24,262 nt of DNA from Methanosarcinaceae archaeon. Lineage in GTDB: Archaea > Halobacteriota > Methanosarcinia > Methanosarcinales > Methanosarcinaceae. Positions within the stretch are counted from its first letter, which is position 1. Every line of letters starts with the position of its first letter. The DNA lies in contig JAUSPM010000152.1 in the NCBI GenBank assembly GCA_030655675.1, positions 1-24,262 on the forward strand. The letters run 5' to 3'. Under the pieces are notes generated by a model. That model saw only the letters and a list, made by a program, of their open reading frames with translations. It had not been told where the DNA came from and made no database searches. Shown one piece after another: positions 1 to 7,385 of this stretch. The translations under genes and the position numbers were made by a program.

Positions 1-87
1 CACGATGATCATTTTTAACAGGTCTACCAGTTTTTCCGGCGTCTGCCGATTGCCGGGCTTTTTTAAAACAGATCGATTTTTTGCCAT
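1..87 (-). CDS. N-terminal fragment of an unknown protein, cut by the window edge
   Basis: An open frame runs off the left edge on the minus strand. It begins at the ATG at 87-85 and codes for 29 residues, starting MAKNRSVLKKPG, basic and then rich in Leu/Lys. A purine stretch (AAAGGGA) lies about 10 nt upstream of the ATG and may serve as a weak ribosome-binding site. Nothing in these residues identifies a family. It is divergent from the ABC transporter operon, so the AT-rich gap 88-328 would hold both promoters. It may equally be a chance open frame; the short visible part is why confidence is low. Confidence 0.4.
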   Translation of the reverse strand, partial: MAKNRSVLKKPGNRQTPEKLVDLLKMIIV

Positions 88-189
88 TTTACATCCCTTT
101 CTATAACAATGAGGTAATTAACGTGTTCAATAATATAATTAAAATATAAATTTAAATTAATCATTACATATATTTATCTATTGGTTACC

Positions 190-240
190 TCGGTTTTGTT
201 TATAAAGTCGAATTGTGTCTTGACTTTACATACAAAACGA
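190..240. promoter_or_regulatory. Extended dyad, candidate operator for the iron-type ABC transporter
   Basis: The heptamer TAAAGTC at 203-209 is answered by its exact reverse complement GACTTTA at 222-228. The symmetry extends outward imperfectly: left arm 190-209 contains TCGGTTTTGTTTA and right arm 222-240 ends CATACAAAACGA. It lies about 90 nt before the binding-protein ATG, in the divergent gap. A regulator binding site is the natural reading, and a metal-responsive regulator is plausible from the gene content, but no known operator consensus was recognised. Confidence 0.35.
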
Positions 241-328
241 ATTTTATCAATAAAACTCACGCTCTTTGAATCAATTTCGATGAAGTCCCCCTCACAGATA
301 ATAATTTAAAGAATCAGTATTTTGAGTA

Positions 329-1372
329 ATGCATATGAATATCAAAGAATCAAAATCTATTATCCTGTTTTTTGCCATTTTATTTGCATTGATTGCGAGT
401 GTAATTCTCTTTTCTTACGGTGACAATATCTCTGATGATACCGTCGTCATCTACGTATCAGTTGATCAGGTATTTTCCGAACCCATTTTAAAAGAATATG
501 AAAAAAATACCGGTATAAATGTCCGTGCTGTGTATGATGTTGAAGCCGCAAAGACCACCGGACTGGTGAATAGGCTTATTGCAGAAAAAGATCGTCCTGT
601 AGCAGATGTTTTCTGGAACGGTGAATTTTCCCGAACCATAACTTTGAAGGACGAAGGGATACTGGCTTCTTACGAAAGTCCTTCCGGACTTGATATCCCT
701 GATCAATATCACGATCCTGAAGGATACTGGACAGGGTTTGGCGGCAGAGCACGGGTACTTATGATTAATACCGAACTGGTTCAAATATATCCTGATTCAC
801 TGTTCGACCTTCTGAACGAAACATATCCGGGTGAAGAAATCGCTATCGCGTATCCCATGTTCGGGACATCTGCAACCCATGCAGCAGCATTGTACGCAGT
901 TCTGGGTCCCGAAGAGGGAAAACAATTTTACCAGGATCTTGCCGATAAAGGAGTGCGCGTAGTGGATGGGAATTCAGTTGTCAGGGACCTTGTGGCTGAT
1001 GGTAGGGCTTCGATAGGTCTCACAGATACAGATGATGCCTACGGGGCGCTGGAACGTGGGGCACCCGTGGAGATAATAGTTCCCGACCAGGATGAAAATG
1101 GGATTGGCACCCTGATAATTCCGAACACTGTTGCCCTGATCGCAGGTGCACCCCATGAAGAGCAGGGAAAGCACCTGATAGACTATCTTTTAAGCAGGGA
1201 AGTCGAAGCAGAACTGATTGATTCCGGCTGGTTCCAGGTCCCTCTTCGGGATGTTGAAATTACGAAAAATCAATTTAATGGAACCATCAAGGGTATGGAT
1301 GTCAACCTGAACAATGTCAATGCTCAACAGGAAGACGCTATGGCTGATCTTCGAGAAATATTTATCAGATGA
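329..1372 (+). CDS. Iron(III)-type ABC transporter, substrate-binding protein
   Basis: Periplasmic-type extracellular solute-binding protein of about 347 residues, which would capture a metal ion or small anion outside the cell and hand it to the permease downstream. Residues 10-29 form a hydrophobic N-terminal segment without a lipobox Cys, so it is probably membrane-anchored by an uncleaved or signal-peptidase-type leader. The fold pattern matches the FbpA/ferric-iron binding family: a first beta strand (VVIYVSVDQVFSEPI), ADVFWNGE, a central YWTGFGGRARVLMIN segment, and IGLTDTDDA. Two start codons are possible (329 and 335); the second has slightly better spacing from a weak GAG. A 227-nt gap containing a long inverted repeat separates it from the permease. 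The substrate is inferred from family only; sulfate, thiamine or phosphonate relatives cannot be excluded. Confidence 0.8.
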   Translation: MHMNIKESKSIILFFAILFALIASVILFSYGDNISDDTVVIYVSVDQVFSEPILKEYEKNTGINVRAVYDVEAAKTTGLVNRLIAEKDRPVADVFWNGEFSRTITLKDEGILASYESPSGLDIPDQYHDPEGYWTGFGGRARVLMINTELVQIYPDSLFDLLNETYPGEEIAIAYPMFGTSATHAAALYAVLGPEEGKQFYQDLADKGVRVVDGNSVVRDLVADGRASIGLTDTDDAYGALERGAPVEIIVPDQDENGIGTLIIPNTVALIAGAPHEEQGKHLIDYLLSREVEAELIDSGWFQVPLRDVEITKNQFNGTIKGMDVNLNNVNAQQEDAMADLREIFIR

Positions 1373-1433
1373 TCGTATAAATGGAAACGGTTTCAAAATC
1401 CAATTATTCCAGTAAATGTGGAACAAAAAATTC

Positions 1434-1503
1434 ACCGCAGAGCACGCTGAGTACGCAGAGGATCTTACATTGGCAACTCTGCGCCCTCAGCGTACTCTGC
1501 GGT
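1434..1503. repeat. Imperfect 27-bp inverted repeat built on the CGCAGAG word
   Basis: Left arm 1434-1460 and right arm 1477-1503 are reverse complements at 24 of 27 positions by hand alignment (shared blocks ACCGCAGAG, ACGCTGAG, CGCAGAG), with a 16-nt loop. It sits between the binding-protein gene and the permease gene. It could fold in RNA as a strong hairpin that ends or attenuates transcription, or be a small non-autonomous mobile repeat. The same CGCAGAG word recurs in a tandem repeat at 21465-21510. Confidence 0.75.
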
Positions 1504-1565
1504 TGATTTCTTATAATAATCGATGAATTAAATGTTAATTTAACGGATTTTGCCTAAAGTCGGTG

Positions 1566-1575
1566 TATAAAAAAT
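1566..1575 (+). promoter_or_regulatory. TATA-box-like element before the permease gene
   Basis: TATAAAAAAT lies 34 nt upstream of the permease ATG (1600), at the distance expected for an archaeal promoter giving a very short leader. There is no convincing ribosome-binding site before 1600, which fits. It implies that the permease, ATPase and propeller genes can be transcribed apart from the binding-protein gene. Confidence 0.35.
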
Positions 1576-1599
1576 AACTGGTAAATGGGATAGTGTCGT

Positions 1600-3180
1600 A
1601 TGAATGAATCCTGCAGGTATCTGAAATGGAAATGTGCATGGTCCGCTGAGAATGCTGTCCATGTTACCGGGTTATTGGCATATCTGCTGGTAGTTTTTTT
1701 ACCAGTCGGCGCTCTCGTTCTTGCCTCCGTATTTTCACTATTGAACGACCCTGCAGAATATTTCGGATATCTTATACCGGGAGGAAGGCAGGTATCCCTG
1801 CTTATGCACAGTATAGGACTTTCAATATCCGTGGCAGTTGTTGCTATGGTTGTTGGCACCCTGGCAGCCACTTTTTTATGGCAGACGGGATCTCCCCTGA
1901 TCTCACGATTAAAATGGTTCTTCTTTGTCCTGGCCCCGGTGCCCCCATATATTCATGCTCTTACCTGGGTATCGTTTACTGATGCGCTAGGCATTTCCTT
2001 TTCCGGTTGGGGGGCAAGTTTTTGGGTCTACCTGATGGCATATCTGCCTTTTGCAGTTTTGGTTTCCCTGCTTGGTCTTCGATCAGTTGACAGTGAACTT
2101 ATCCAGGCCGGCAGGGTATACACCCGGGATATCAGGGTTTATTCAAGGATCATTCTTCCGCTTGCAAGGTCCACCATCATGGCAGGGGGCGCCATCATAT
2201 TTCTGCTGGTTATGATGGATTACAGTGTCCCGTCTCTCTTTTCGGTAAATGTGTACCCTCTGGACATATTTGCCGAGTACAGTGCCAATGGCGACAGTTC
2301 GATTGCGTTCCTGATGTCAGTTCCCTTGATCCTGCCTGCTATGATACTTGTGTTGCTGGCACAGAAATGGATCCAGGCACTATCCGGTGGATTTTCATTG
2401 GCAGGGAAAAAGGATATAATTAACATGCAATGGCCGGCCTGGTTTTCCACTCTCTTTTATGCCGCAGGGATTCTCTTATTTATCCAGGTCATAATCCTGT
2501 TCTCCAGCCTGATCACGGGAACAGGTTCCTTTTTGCAGTTCAGTTCATCGGTTGCAGCGGCTACGAATGAGATATGGGTGACTCTCATAATATGTTTGCT
2601 GTTCGCTATTCTGTGTATCCCTCCTGCCCTTGCGGTATCAGGGGAACTGGTCAACAAAAAGATGGGTGGAAATGCCTGGTGGCTGGCGGTACTGCTTCCC
2701 CTGACGCTCCCCGCTCCCCTGATCGGGATGGGGTTGATAGGTCTCTGGAACAGCCAGATGCCTCTTATCCTGCATGGCAATTTGATAATGCCGGTCCTGG
2801 CCCTGTTGGCACGATTCACGCCTTTCGCCGTTATCCTGCTGGTCGCCTTTATGAAAAGTCAGGATCGGCTGTTGATAGACGCTTCCAGGGTGTTTTCAGG
2901 CAGTTACCTGCGGTCGTTACAGGGGATAATTCTCCCACTCCTTCTTCCCGGGATCATTGGCACAAGTGCGGTGGCATTTGCTCTGGGACTGGGAGAACTG
3001 GGGGCGACACTGATGGTCATGCCTCCCGGTGATGCCACACTTACCATGAGGATATACAATTATCTTCATTATGGCGCATCTGAGACAGTTGCAGGTCTTT
3101 CCCTCCTTATGACTATTATGACCGCTCTTGCAGGGATCGTAGTATTGTATGTAATTGATAGGTATAACAAAAGGGTATAA
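1600..3180 (+). CDS. Iron(III)-type ABC transporter, fused two-domain permease
   Basis: Integral membrane protein of 526 residues made of two tandem binding-protein-dependent permease domains, as in FbpB/ThiP-type permeases of ferric iron and thiamine importers. Roughly a dozen hydrophobic segments are visible. Each half carries an EAA-like cytoplasmic loop that contacts the ATPase: around residues 165-195 (IQAGRVYTRDIRVYSRIILP) and around 425-450 (IDASRVFSGSYLRSLQ followed by IILPLLLPGI). The extended N-terminus before the first membrane segment is basic. The gene ends 16 nt before the third ATG of the ATPase gene. Substrate is inferred from the family and neighbours. Confidence 0.85.
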   Translation: MNESCRYLKWKCAWSAENAVHVTGLLAYLLVVFLPVGALVLASVFSLLNDPAEYFGYLIPGGRQVSLLMHSIGLSISVAVVAMVVGTLAATFLWQTGSPLISRLKWFFFVLAPVPPYIHALTWVSFTDALGISFSGWGASFWVYLMAYLPFAVLVSLLGLRSVDSELIQAGRVYTRDIRVYSRIILPLARSTIMAGGAIIFLLVMMDYSVPSLFSVNVYPLDIFAEYSANGDSSIAFLMSVPLILPAMILVLLAQKWIQALSGGFSLAGKKDIINMQWPAWFSTLFYAAGILLFIQVIILFSSLITGTGSFLQFSSSVAAATNEIWVTLIICLLFAILCIPPALAVSGELVNKKMGGNAWWLAVLLPLTLPAPLIGMGLIGLWNSQMPLILHGNLIMPVLALLARFTPFAVILLVAFMKSQDRLLIDASRVFSGSYLRSLQGIILPLLLPGIIGTSAVAFALGLGELGATLMVMPPGDATLTMRIYNYLHYGASETVAGLSLLMTIMTALAGIVVLYVIDRYNKRV

Positions 3181-3196
3181 CAGAAGGTGAATGATG

Positions 3197-3865
3197 ATGA
3201 TCAAGATCAACAATGTTTCAAAATCTTTTGATGGTGTGCGTGCTGTGGACAATGTCAGCATCGATATCGAATACGATTTTTCGGTTGTGATCTCGGGTCC
3301 TTCAGGGAGCGGGAAATCGACTCTGCTAAGACTTATCGCAGGACTGGAAACGCCAGATAACGGGACAATTGAGATCAACGGGAAATGTATGAGTGCCCCC
3401 GGTCTGGCTCTTCCTCCACACAAGCGCAGGATCGGTTACATGTTCCAGTCACATGCACTCTGGCCGCATATGACGGTATTGGAGAACATCCGTTTCCCCC
3501 TTTATGATATTTCATCCGATGAAGCCACAAAGCGGGCCAAATTACTGCTTGACAGGATGGAGATCCTTCACCTGGCAGACAGGAAGCCGGATACCATCTC
3601 AGGAGGGGAAGCGCGCAGAGTAGCACTTGCCCGGGCTCTGGCACCAAAACCGGAAATACTCCTGATGGATGAACCGCTGAGCAATCTCAACCATGCACTG
3701 AAAAAGGAGATGCTTGACCTGATCACGCAATGGCGGAGCGAGACCAGGAGTACACTGGTCTATGTGACCCACGAGGAACAGGAGGCAAGACATATTTCAT
3801 CCAGCCTGTTCAGGATGGAAAAAGGGACCCTCACTGAAGATCTTGCCAGTGATGTCTGGAAGTGA
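3197..3865 (+). CDS. ABC transporter ATP-binding protein (iron/thiamine type)
   Basis: Cytoplasmic ATPase that would power the adjacent permease. Numbering from the first in-frame ATG (3191): Walker A GPSGSGKST at about 36-44, Q-loop in YMFQSHALWPHM, signature ISGGEARRVALARAL (a variant of LSGGQ with Glu), Walker B EILLMDEP with the catalytic Glu, and the H-loop in VTHEEQEA. It is short (222-224 residues) and ends soon after the H-loop, so it lacks the C-terminal regulatory domain found in FbpC/PotA-type ATPases. Three ATGs occur in a row at 3191, 3194 and 3197; the AAGGTG just upstream is best spaced for 3197. The stop is 6 nt from the propeller gene. Confidence 0.88.
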   Translation: MIKINNVSKSFDGVRAVDNVSIDIEYDFSVVISGPSGSGKSTLLRLIAGLETPDNGTIEINGKCMSAPGLALPPHKRRIGYMFQSHALWPHMTVLENIRFPLYDISSDEATKRAKLLLDRMEILHLADRKPDTISGGEARRVALARALAPKPEILLMDEPLSNLNHALKKEMLDLITQWRSETRSTLVYVTHEEQEARHISSSLFRMEKGTLTEDLASDVWK

Positions 3866-3871
3866 TATTTG

Positions 3872-4897
3872 GTGGATAATAGCATCGGAAATAAGGGGTT
3901 TATCTTTTTGGTCGGTATCATCCTTCTGCTGAGCCTTGTAGTGGCAATCAGTGGTTGTACTGATAAACCACAAAGTGACTTGAGGTCGGGCTGGTCTGTA
4001 ATACGCCCGCCATCTGATGTTGAATCGATAGCAGTGTCAGATAATATTATCTGGGCAGGCGGGAAGGAGGGCGTGTTCGGGATCGATCCAAACAGTGGAG
4101 AGGTGGTAACAACGACACCCTGCGGCCAGAAATTGCCTTATGTCCAGATACTGCTTCTGGACACGACCGGGCGGTTATGGGTGGGTTATAATGGTGGGGT
4201 GGCTGAATTCGATGGTTCAGATTGTGTTTTTTATACCATAGAACAAGGGCTGCCCGATAATCGCGTAAATGCGCTTATTCAGGACAGCAAGGGAAAGATC
4301 ATTGCAGGCACCTGGGGTGGTATATCGATATATGAAGACGGCAAGTGGCAGAAGTCCGGGTATTCAGACGGCCTGATCCATGAAATGGTGAACGTGATAT
4401 TGGAGGATAGCAGAGGAGGGCTGTGGTTTGGATCCTATGTTGCTCCAAATGGCGGTATCAGTTACCTGAAAGATGGCAAATGGCAGTATTTTACGATTGA
4501 GAATGGATTGCCACACAATAATGTGAATGCTATTGTGGAAGATTCTATGGGCAATGTATGGGTGGGAACCGGGCTTTACGATCGCGGGGGTGCGGTTCAA
4601 TTGGTCTATAATGGTTCGGGATGGGAGGTTGGTGATACTTTTGTCAAAGATGATGGGCTGGCAGGAGAGAAGGTAAGGTCGTTGTTTGAGGACAGGAGCG
4701 GTAATGTATGGTTCGGTTCCGAGTATGATGGTGTTGCGTATTTCAGGGATGGTGCTTTTACTGTTCTGGATGAGAATGACGGTCTTTCAAGTCCTGAGGT
4801 AAAGTGTTTTGCACAGAGTGATGATGGCACACTCTGGATGGGAACACGGGATGGGATCACCCGCATTTCAGTAAGTGGACATAGAGCATCAGGTTAA
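3872..4897 (+). CDS. Secreted lipoprotein with a two-component-regulator-type beta-propeller
   Basis: Exported protein of about 341 residues. A hydrophobic N-terminal stretch ends in LVVAISGC, a lipobox with Cys near residue 30, so it is probably lipid-anchored on the outer face of the membrane. The rest consists of repeated blades of the Reg_prop kind: WVGYNGGVAEFDG, a GLPDNRVNALIQDSKG block, AGTWGGISIYEDGKW, GLPHNNVNAIVEDSMG, NVWVGTGLYD, NVWFGSEYDGVAYFRDG and TLWMGTRDGI. Such propellers usually form the sensor part of hybrid histidine kinases; here no kinase follows, the protein stops after the blades. GTG at 3872 is preferred over TTG at 3869. The 6-nt gap after the ATPase gene implies one transcript. 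A role as an accessory ligand-binding protein for the transporter is inference. Confidence 0.8.
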   Translation: MDNSIGNKGFIFLVGIILLLSLVVAISGCTDKPQSDLRSGWSVIRPPSDVESIAVSDNIIWAGGKEGVFGIDPNSGEVVTTTPCGQKLPYVQILLLDTTGRLWVGYNGGVAEFDGSDCVFYTIEQGLPDNRVNALIQDSKGKIIAGTWGGISIYEDGKWQKSGYSDGLIHEMVNVILEDSRGGLWFGSYVAPNGGISYLKDGKWQYFTIENGLPHNNVNAIVEDSMGNVWVGTGLYDRGGAVQLVYNGSGWEVGDTFVKDDGLAGEKVRSLFEDRSGNVWFGSEYDGVAYFRDGAFTVLDENDGLSSPEVKCFAQSDDGTLWMGTRDGITRISVSGHRASG

Positions 4898-4907
4898 CAC
4901 CTGATGC
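4886..4907 (+). terminator. Perfect hairpin across the propeller stop codon
   Basis: GCATCAGGT at 4886-4894 and ACCTGATGC at 4899-4907 are exact reverse complements with a TAAC loop; the stop codon TAA (4895-4897) lies in the loop. It ends the ABC/propeller operon just before the pheT promoter region. There is no T-run after it, so it could act in termination, mRNA 3'-end protection or both. Confidence 0.5.
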
Positions 4908-4963
4908 ACAATGAAAAACATTAAATCCAAAGTTAGATATGTTGTGGTCAGATATTAGTCATA

Positions 4964-4971
4964 CATATAAT
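4964..4971 (+). promoter_or_regulatory. TATA-like element of the pheT promoter
   Basis: CATATAAT lies about 33-40 nt before the pheT ATG at 5004, in the AT-rich gap after the propeller gene. A transcription start near 4990-4995 would leave a short leader carrying the GAGG ribosome-binding site at 4992-4995. Confidence 0.3.
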
Positions 4972-5003
4972 TATGATACAAAAATAGACTAGAGGACCCT
5001 TTT

Positions 5004-6623
5004 ATGCCAATTATAACCCTACAATACGATGATCTGGAAAAACTCACTCGTGCAGACAAGGATACGATAATCGACCGCGTTCCCATGATAGGAGCCGACA
5101 TTGAGCGTGTGGAAGAAGAGTCTATTGACATCGAGTTCTTCCCTGACAGGCCGGACCTGTACAGTGTAGAAGGAGTCGCACGAGCAATGAGGGGATTTCT
5201 GGATATTGAGAAAGGTCTTTGTGAATATGAAGTGACACCTTCCGGTATTGAGATCACACTGGACAAGGCAATCGAGGACATTCGTCCTGTTCTTGGGTGT
5301 GCTATCGTAAGGGGTATTAGGTTTGATACGAATTCCATAAAGTCGCTCATGGATTTGCAGGAAGATCTGCATTGGGGACTTGGACGCGATCGTAAGAAGG
5401 TTTCCATTGGGGTGCATGATATGGCAAATATTAAGGCTCCTTTCAGGTACCTTGCAGCCGACCCTGACTTCGAGTTCATTCCGCTTGATTTTACAGAACC
5501 GATGTCAATGCGCGATATACTTGAAAAGCATCCAAAAGGTGTGGGCTTTGCCCATCTTGTGGATGGATTTGATAAATATCCGCTTATACTGGATGCAAAT
5601 GATAATGTACTCTCGTTCCCACCAATCATCAATGGTAACTTGACAAGGGTCGAGGAGAGCACTACCGACTTGTTCATTGATGTGACCGGACTTGCAGATG
5701 CTGTTTATACTTCACTTAACATCGTTGTGACATCACTTGCAGAGCGTGGCGGGAAAGTTGAATCCGTGAAAATTATAATGCCGGATGGGAGCACGAAGAT
5801 TACACCGGATCTAACGCCCCGCGTTCATAAGATTACAAGACAAGAAGTTGTTTCGTTGCTCGGTATCGATCTTTCAATGGATGAGATCGTCACACAACTT
5901 GAGAAGATGAGATTCGGCATACGTAAGATTGATGGCGAGACCATTGAGGTCGAGATTGCTTCGTACCGTGCCGATATCCTGAACATTGATGATATTATTG
6001 AGGACATTGCGATTGGATATGGGTATGAAAACATCGTGCCGGATTTCCCAAAGAGTTCCACAGTTGGAAAGGCTCACGAGATATCAATTGCAAGAACTGC
6101 AATGCGTGAGATCATGATCGGTCTGGGATATTCTGAAGTTATGCCATTTACCCTGACGAGCGAGAGGGTTCATTTCGAGTGGATGTGCCGTGACAGAACG
6201 GACGATGTCACTCCTGTGCTCCACCCGATAAGTGAAGACCAGACAATGCTACGTACAACGATCCTGCCAAACCTGATGGAGATCCTTTCAATGAACCAGC
6301 ACAGGGAACTCCCGCAGCGTATCTTTGAAGTAGGCGAGGTTGTGGTGAATATCAACAATCGCAGGCATCTTGCTGCGGTATCGATACATCCACAGGCGAA
6401 CTTTACGGAAGTGCGTGAGCTCGTGGATGCCATGATGCGTGAGCGCGTGATAGAATATGAGGTTGTAGAATCACGGGACACAGCATTTTTGGAAGGCAGG
6501 CGGGCAGACATCCTTGTTGATGGTGAAAAGGTTGGTGTTATGGGCGAGTTCTATCCTGAGGTTGTCACGAATTTTGGATTGGGGCAGCCTGTGGTCGGGT
6601 TTGAGATCGATATTAAGGTTTGA
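5004..6623 (+). CDS. pheT: Phenylalanyl-tRNA synthetase beta subunit (archaeal type)
   Basis: Beta subunit of the (alpha-beta)2 enzyme that attaches phenylalanine to tRNA-Phe in the cytoplasm. Its 539 residues fit the shorter archaeal/eukaryotic form, which lacks the N-terminal tRNA-binding extension of bacterial PheT. Recognisable parts: the N-terminal B1-like region with FFPDRPDLYSVEGVARA, the B3/B4 editing domain around residues 90-250 (RKKVSIGVHDM, GVGFAHLVDG, LTRVEESTTDLFIDVTG), a B5 domain around 270-350 (TPRVHKITRQEV through IASYRADILNIDDIIEDIAIGYGYENI), and a C-terminal catalytic-like core (LGYSEVMPFTLTSERVHFE, LRTTILPNLMEILSMN, FEVGEVV, VGVMGEFYPEVV). Start ATG has GAGG 8 nt upstream. 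pheS is not next to it in this window. Confidence 0.95.
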   Translation: MPIITLQYDDLEKLTRADKDTIIDRVPMIGADIERVEEESIDIEFFPDRPDLYSVEGVARAMRGFLDIEKGLCEYEVTPSGIEITLDKAIEDIRPVLGCAIVRGIRFDTNSIKSLMDLQEDLHWGLGRDRKKVSIGVHDMANIKAPFRYLAADPDFEFIPLDFTEPMSMRDILEKHPKGVGFAHLVDGFDKYPLILDANDNVLSFPPIINGNLTRVEESTTDLFIDVTGLADAVYTSLNIVVTSLAERGGKVESVKIIMPDGSTKITPDLTPRVHKITRQEVVSLLGIDLSMDEIVTQLEKMRFGIRKIDGETIEVEIASYRADILNIDDIIEDIAIGYGYENIVPDFPKSSTVGKAHEISIARTAMREIMIGLGYSEVMPFTLTSERVHFEWMCRDRTDDVTPVLHPISEDQTMLRTTILPNLMEILSMNQHRELPQRIFEVGEVVVNINNRRHLAAVSIHPQANFTEVRELVDAMMRERVIEYEVVESRDTAFLEGRRADILVDGEKVGVMGEFYPEVVTNFGLGQPVVGFEIDIKV

Positions 6624-6662
6624 TATCGATATTGATATTAACGGAGTGGTAAAAAGGATGTA

Positions 6663-6680
6663 ATCCGCCGCAGGCGGCGT
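6663..6680 (-). repeat. Palindromic CCGCC-GGCGG element, copy A
   Basis: CCGCC (6665-6669), GCA spacer, GGCGG (6673-6677). Read on the minus strand it matches the family core GCCGCCTRCGGCGG. It follows pheT by about 40 nt. This copy has only the core; the flanks present in copies B-F are not conserved here. The gap 6624-6917 holds this copy, copy B and a microsatellite, and no gene that I can see. Confidence 0.7.
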
Positions 6681-6815
6681 AACCCTCCATCACCAATAAA
6701 TTGCAGTCGCATATGTGGCGAAGTAATTGTTTTTATTATTTGATTTCGGATCGAATGTACAATTTGAGTGCTATTTTTGAATAGGCTTGGTTTTGGAATT
6801 GTCTGTCATGTATTA

Positions 6816-6857
6816 ATTGTAGATTAGTGGTTATGGAATGCGCCGCCTACGGCGGTT
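6816..6857 (+). repeat. Palindromic CCGCC-GGCGG element, copy B (42 bp)
   Basis: Core CCGCC (6843-6847), TAC, GGCGG (6851-6855), preceded by ATTGTAGATTAGTGG and TTATGGAATG. The whole 42 bp matches copy C (8249-8290) at 39 positions in the same orientation. Copies B and C bracket the regulator/marker-8 gene pair. Confidence 0.85.
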
Positions 6858-6879
6858 GCAAAGTATTGTGTTTGTTATG

Positions 6880-6906
6880 TTGTTGTGTTGTTGTGTTGTT
6901 GTGTTG
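6880..6906. repeat. Octanucleotide microsatellite (TTGTTGTG, 3.4 units)
   Basis: Three perfect TTGTTGTG units (6880-6903) plus TTG, with a degenerate T/G-rich lead-in from about 6865. It lies 12 nt beyond the stop of the winged-helix gene. It may vary in length between strains; no function is evident. Confidence 0.8.
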
Positions 6907-6917
6907 ATCAGATAAAT

Positions 6918-7244
6918 CTAAACAAAACCGCAGGCAAAGTTGGAAACATCCTCTTCGATAGGGTTTTTGATCCCATATAGAACCTGTCGTGCATCTTTGC
7001 GGTGTAATCTTTCTTCGACGATCCCTTCGATTTTCAGTTTATTTAAAGCATACCTCACAGTGCGGTCCGGGAGATATGTTTCATCAATTATTTCTTTCTG
7101 GGTCAGCATTCCTTTAAGTTGAAGAATTTTAAGTACAAACTTGACTGATGGGGGAAAATTTTTAATTTCTTCTGTAAACACGTTCTGCAATGTTGATTTG
7201 TCTCTATCATTATCCACAGATATATTCTCTCGTTTTTTAGACAT
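6918..7244 (-). CDS. Winged-helix transcriptional regulator (MarR/ArsR-like)
   Basis: Small DNA-binding protein of 108 residues from the ATG at 7244. A charged N-terminal tail of about 40 residues is followed by a winged helix-turn-helix: FVLKILQLKG, then MLTQKEIIDETYLPDRTVRYALNKL as the HTH, and GIVEERLHRKDARQVLYGI as the wing. No ligand or redox domain is present, although one Cys sits near the C-terminus (ACGFV). An in-frame TTG at 7265 is an alternative start. A TATA-like ACTATAATGG lies about 28 nt before 7244 and there is no ribosome-binding site, consistent with a leaderless mRNA. Being divergent from the marker-8 gene, it may control that gene and itself; this is inference. Confidence 0.75.
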   Translation of the reverse strand: MSKKRENISVDNDRDKSTLQNVFTEEIKNFPPSVKFVLKILQLKGMLTQKEIIDETYLPDRTVRYALNKLKIEGIVEERLHRKDARQVLYGIKNPIEEDVSNFACGFV

Positions 7245-7288
7245 TTGTTTGTGACTATGTTGCAACCATTATAGTACAAACGTTTCTT

Positions 7289-7301
7289 GGCAATATTTGC
7301 C
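7289..7301. promoter_or_regulatory. Small dyad between divergent regulator and marker-8 genes
   Basis: GGCAA-TAT-TTGCC, exact 5-bp arms, in the 141-nt gap between the divergent starts. The position suits an operator for the winged-helix protein. A dyad this short can occur by chance. Confidence 0.25.
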
Positions 7302-7385
7302 TGTAATCTCCTTAAATTTCCGATATACTATCTGTTAATACCAAAGAGATGATTATATTCTATTATCAATATTCGGAGGAAAATC

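Noticed and set aside
2574..3032. 152-codon open frame on the plus strand inside the permease gene
   Set aside because: It is out of frame with a clear two-domain permease of normal length and its translation (Arg/Pro/Gly-rich) has no domain character.
4955..5677. 240-codon open frame on the minus strand over pheT
   Set aside because: Antisense to a strongly recognised pheT; Ser/Arg-rich translation typical of a shadow frame.
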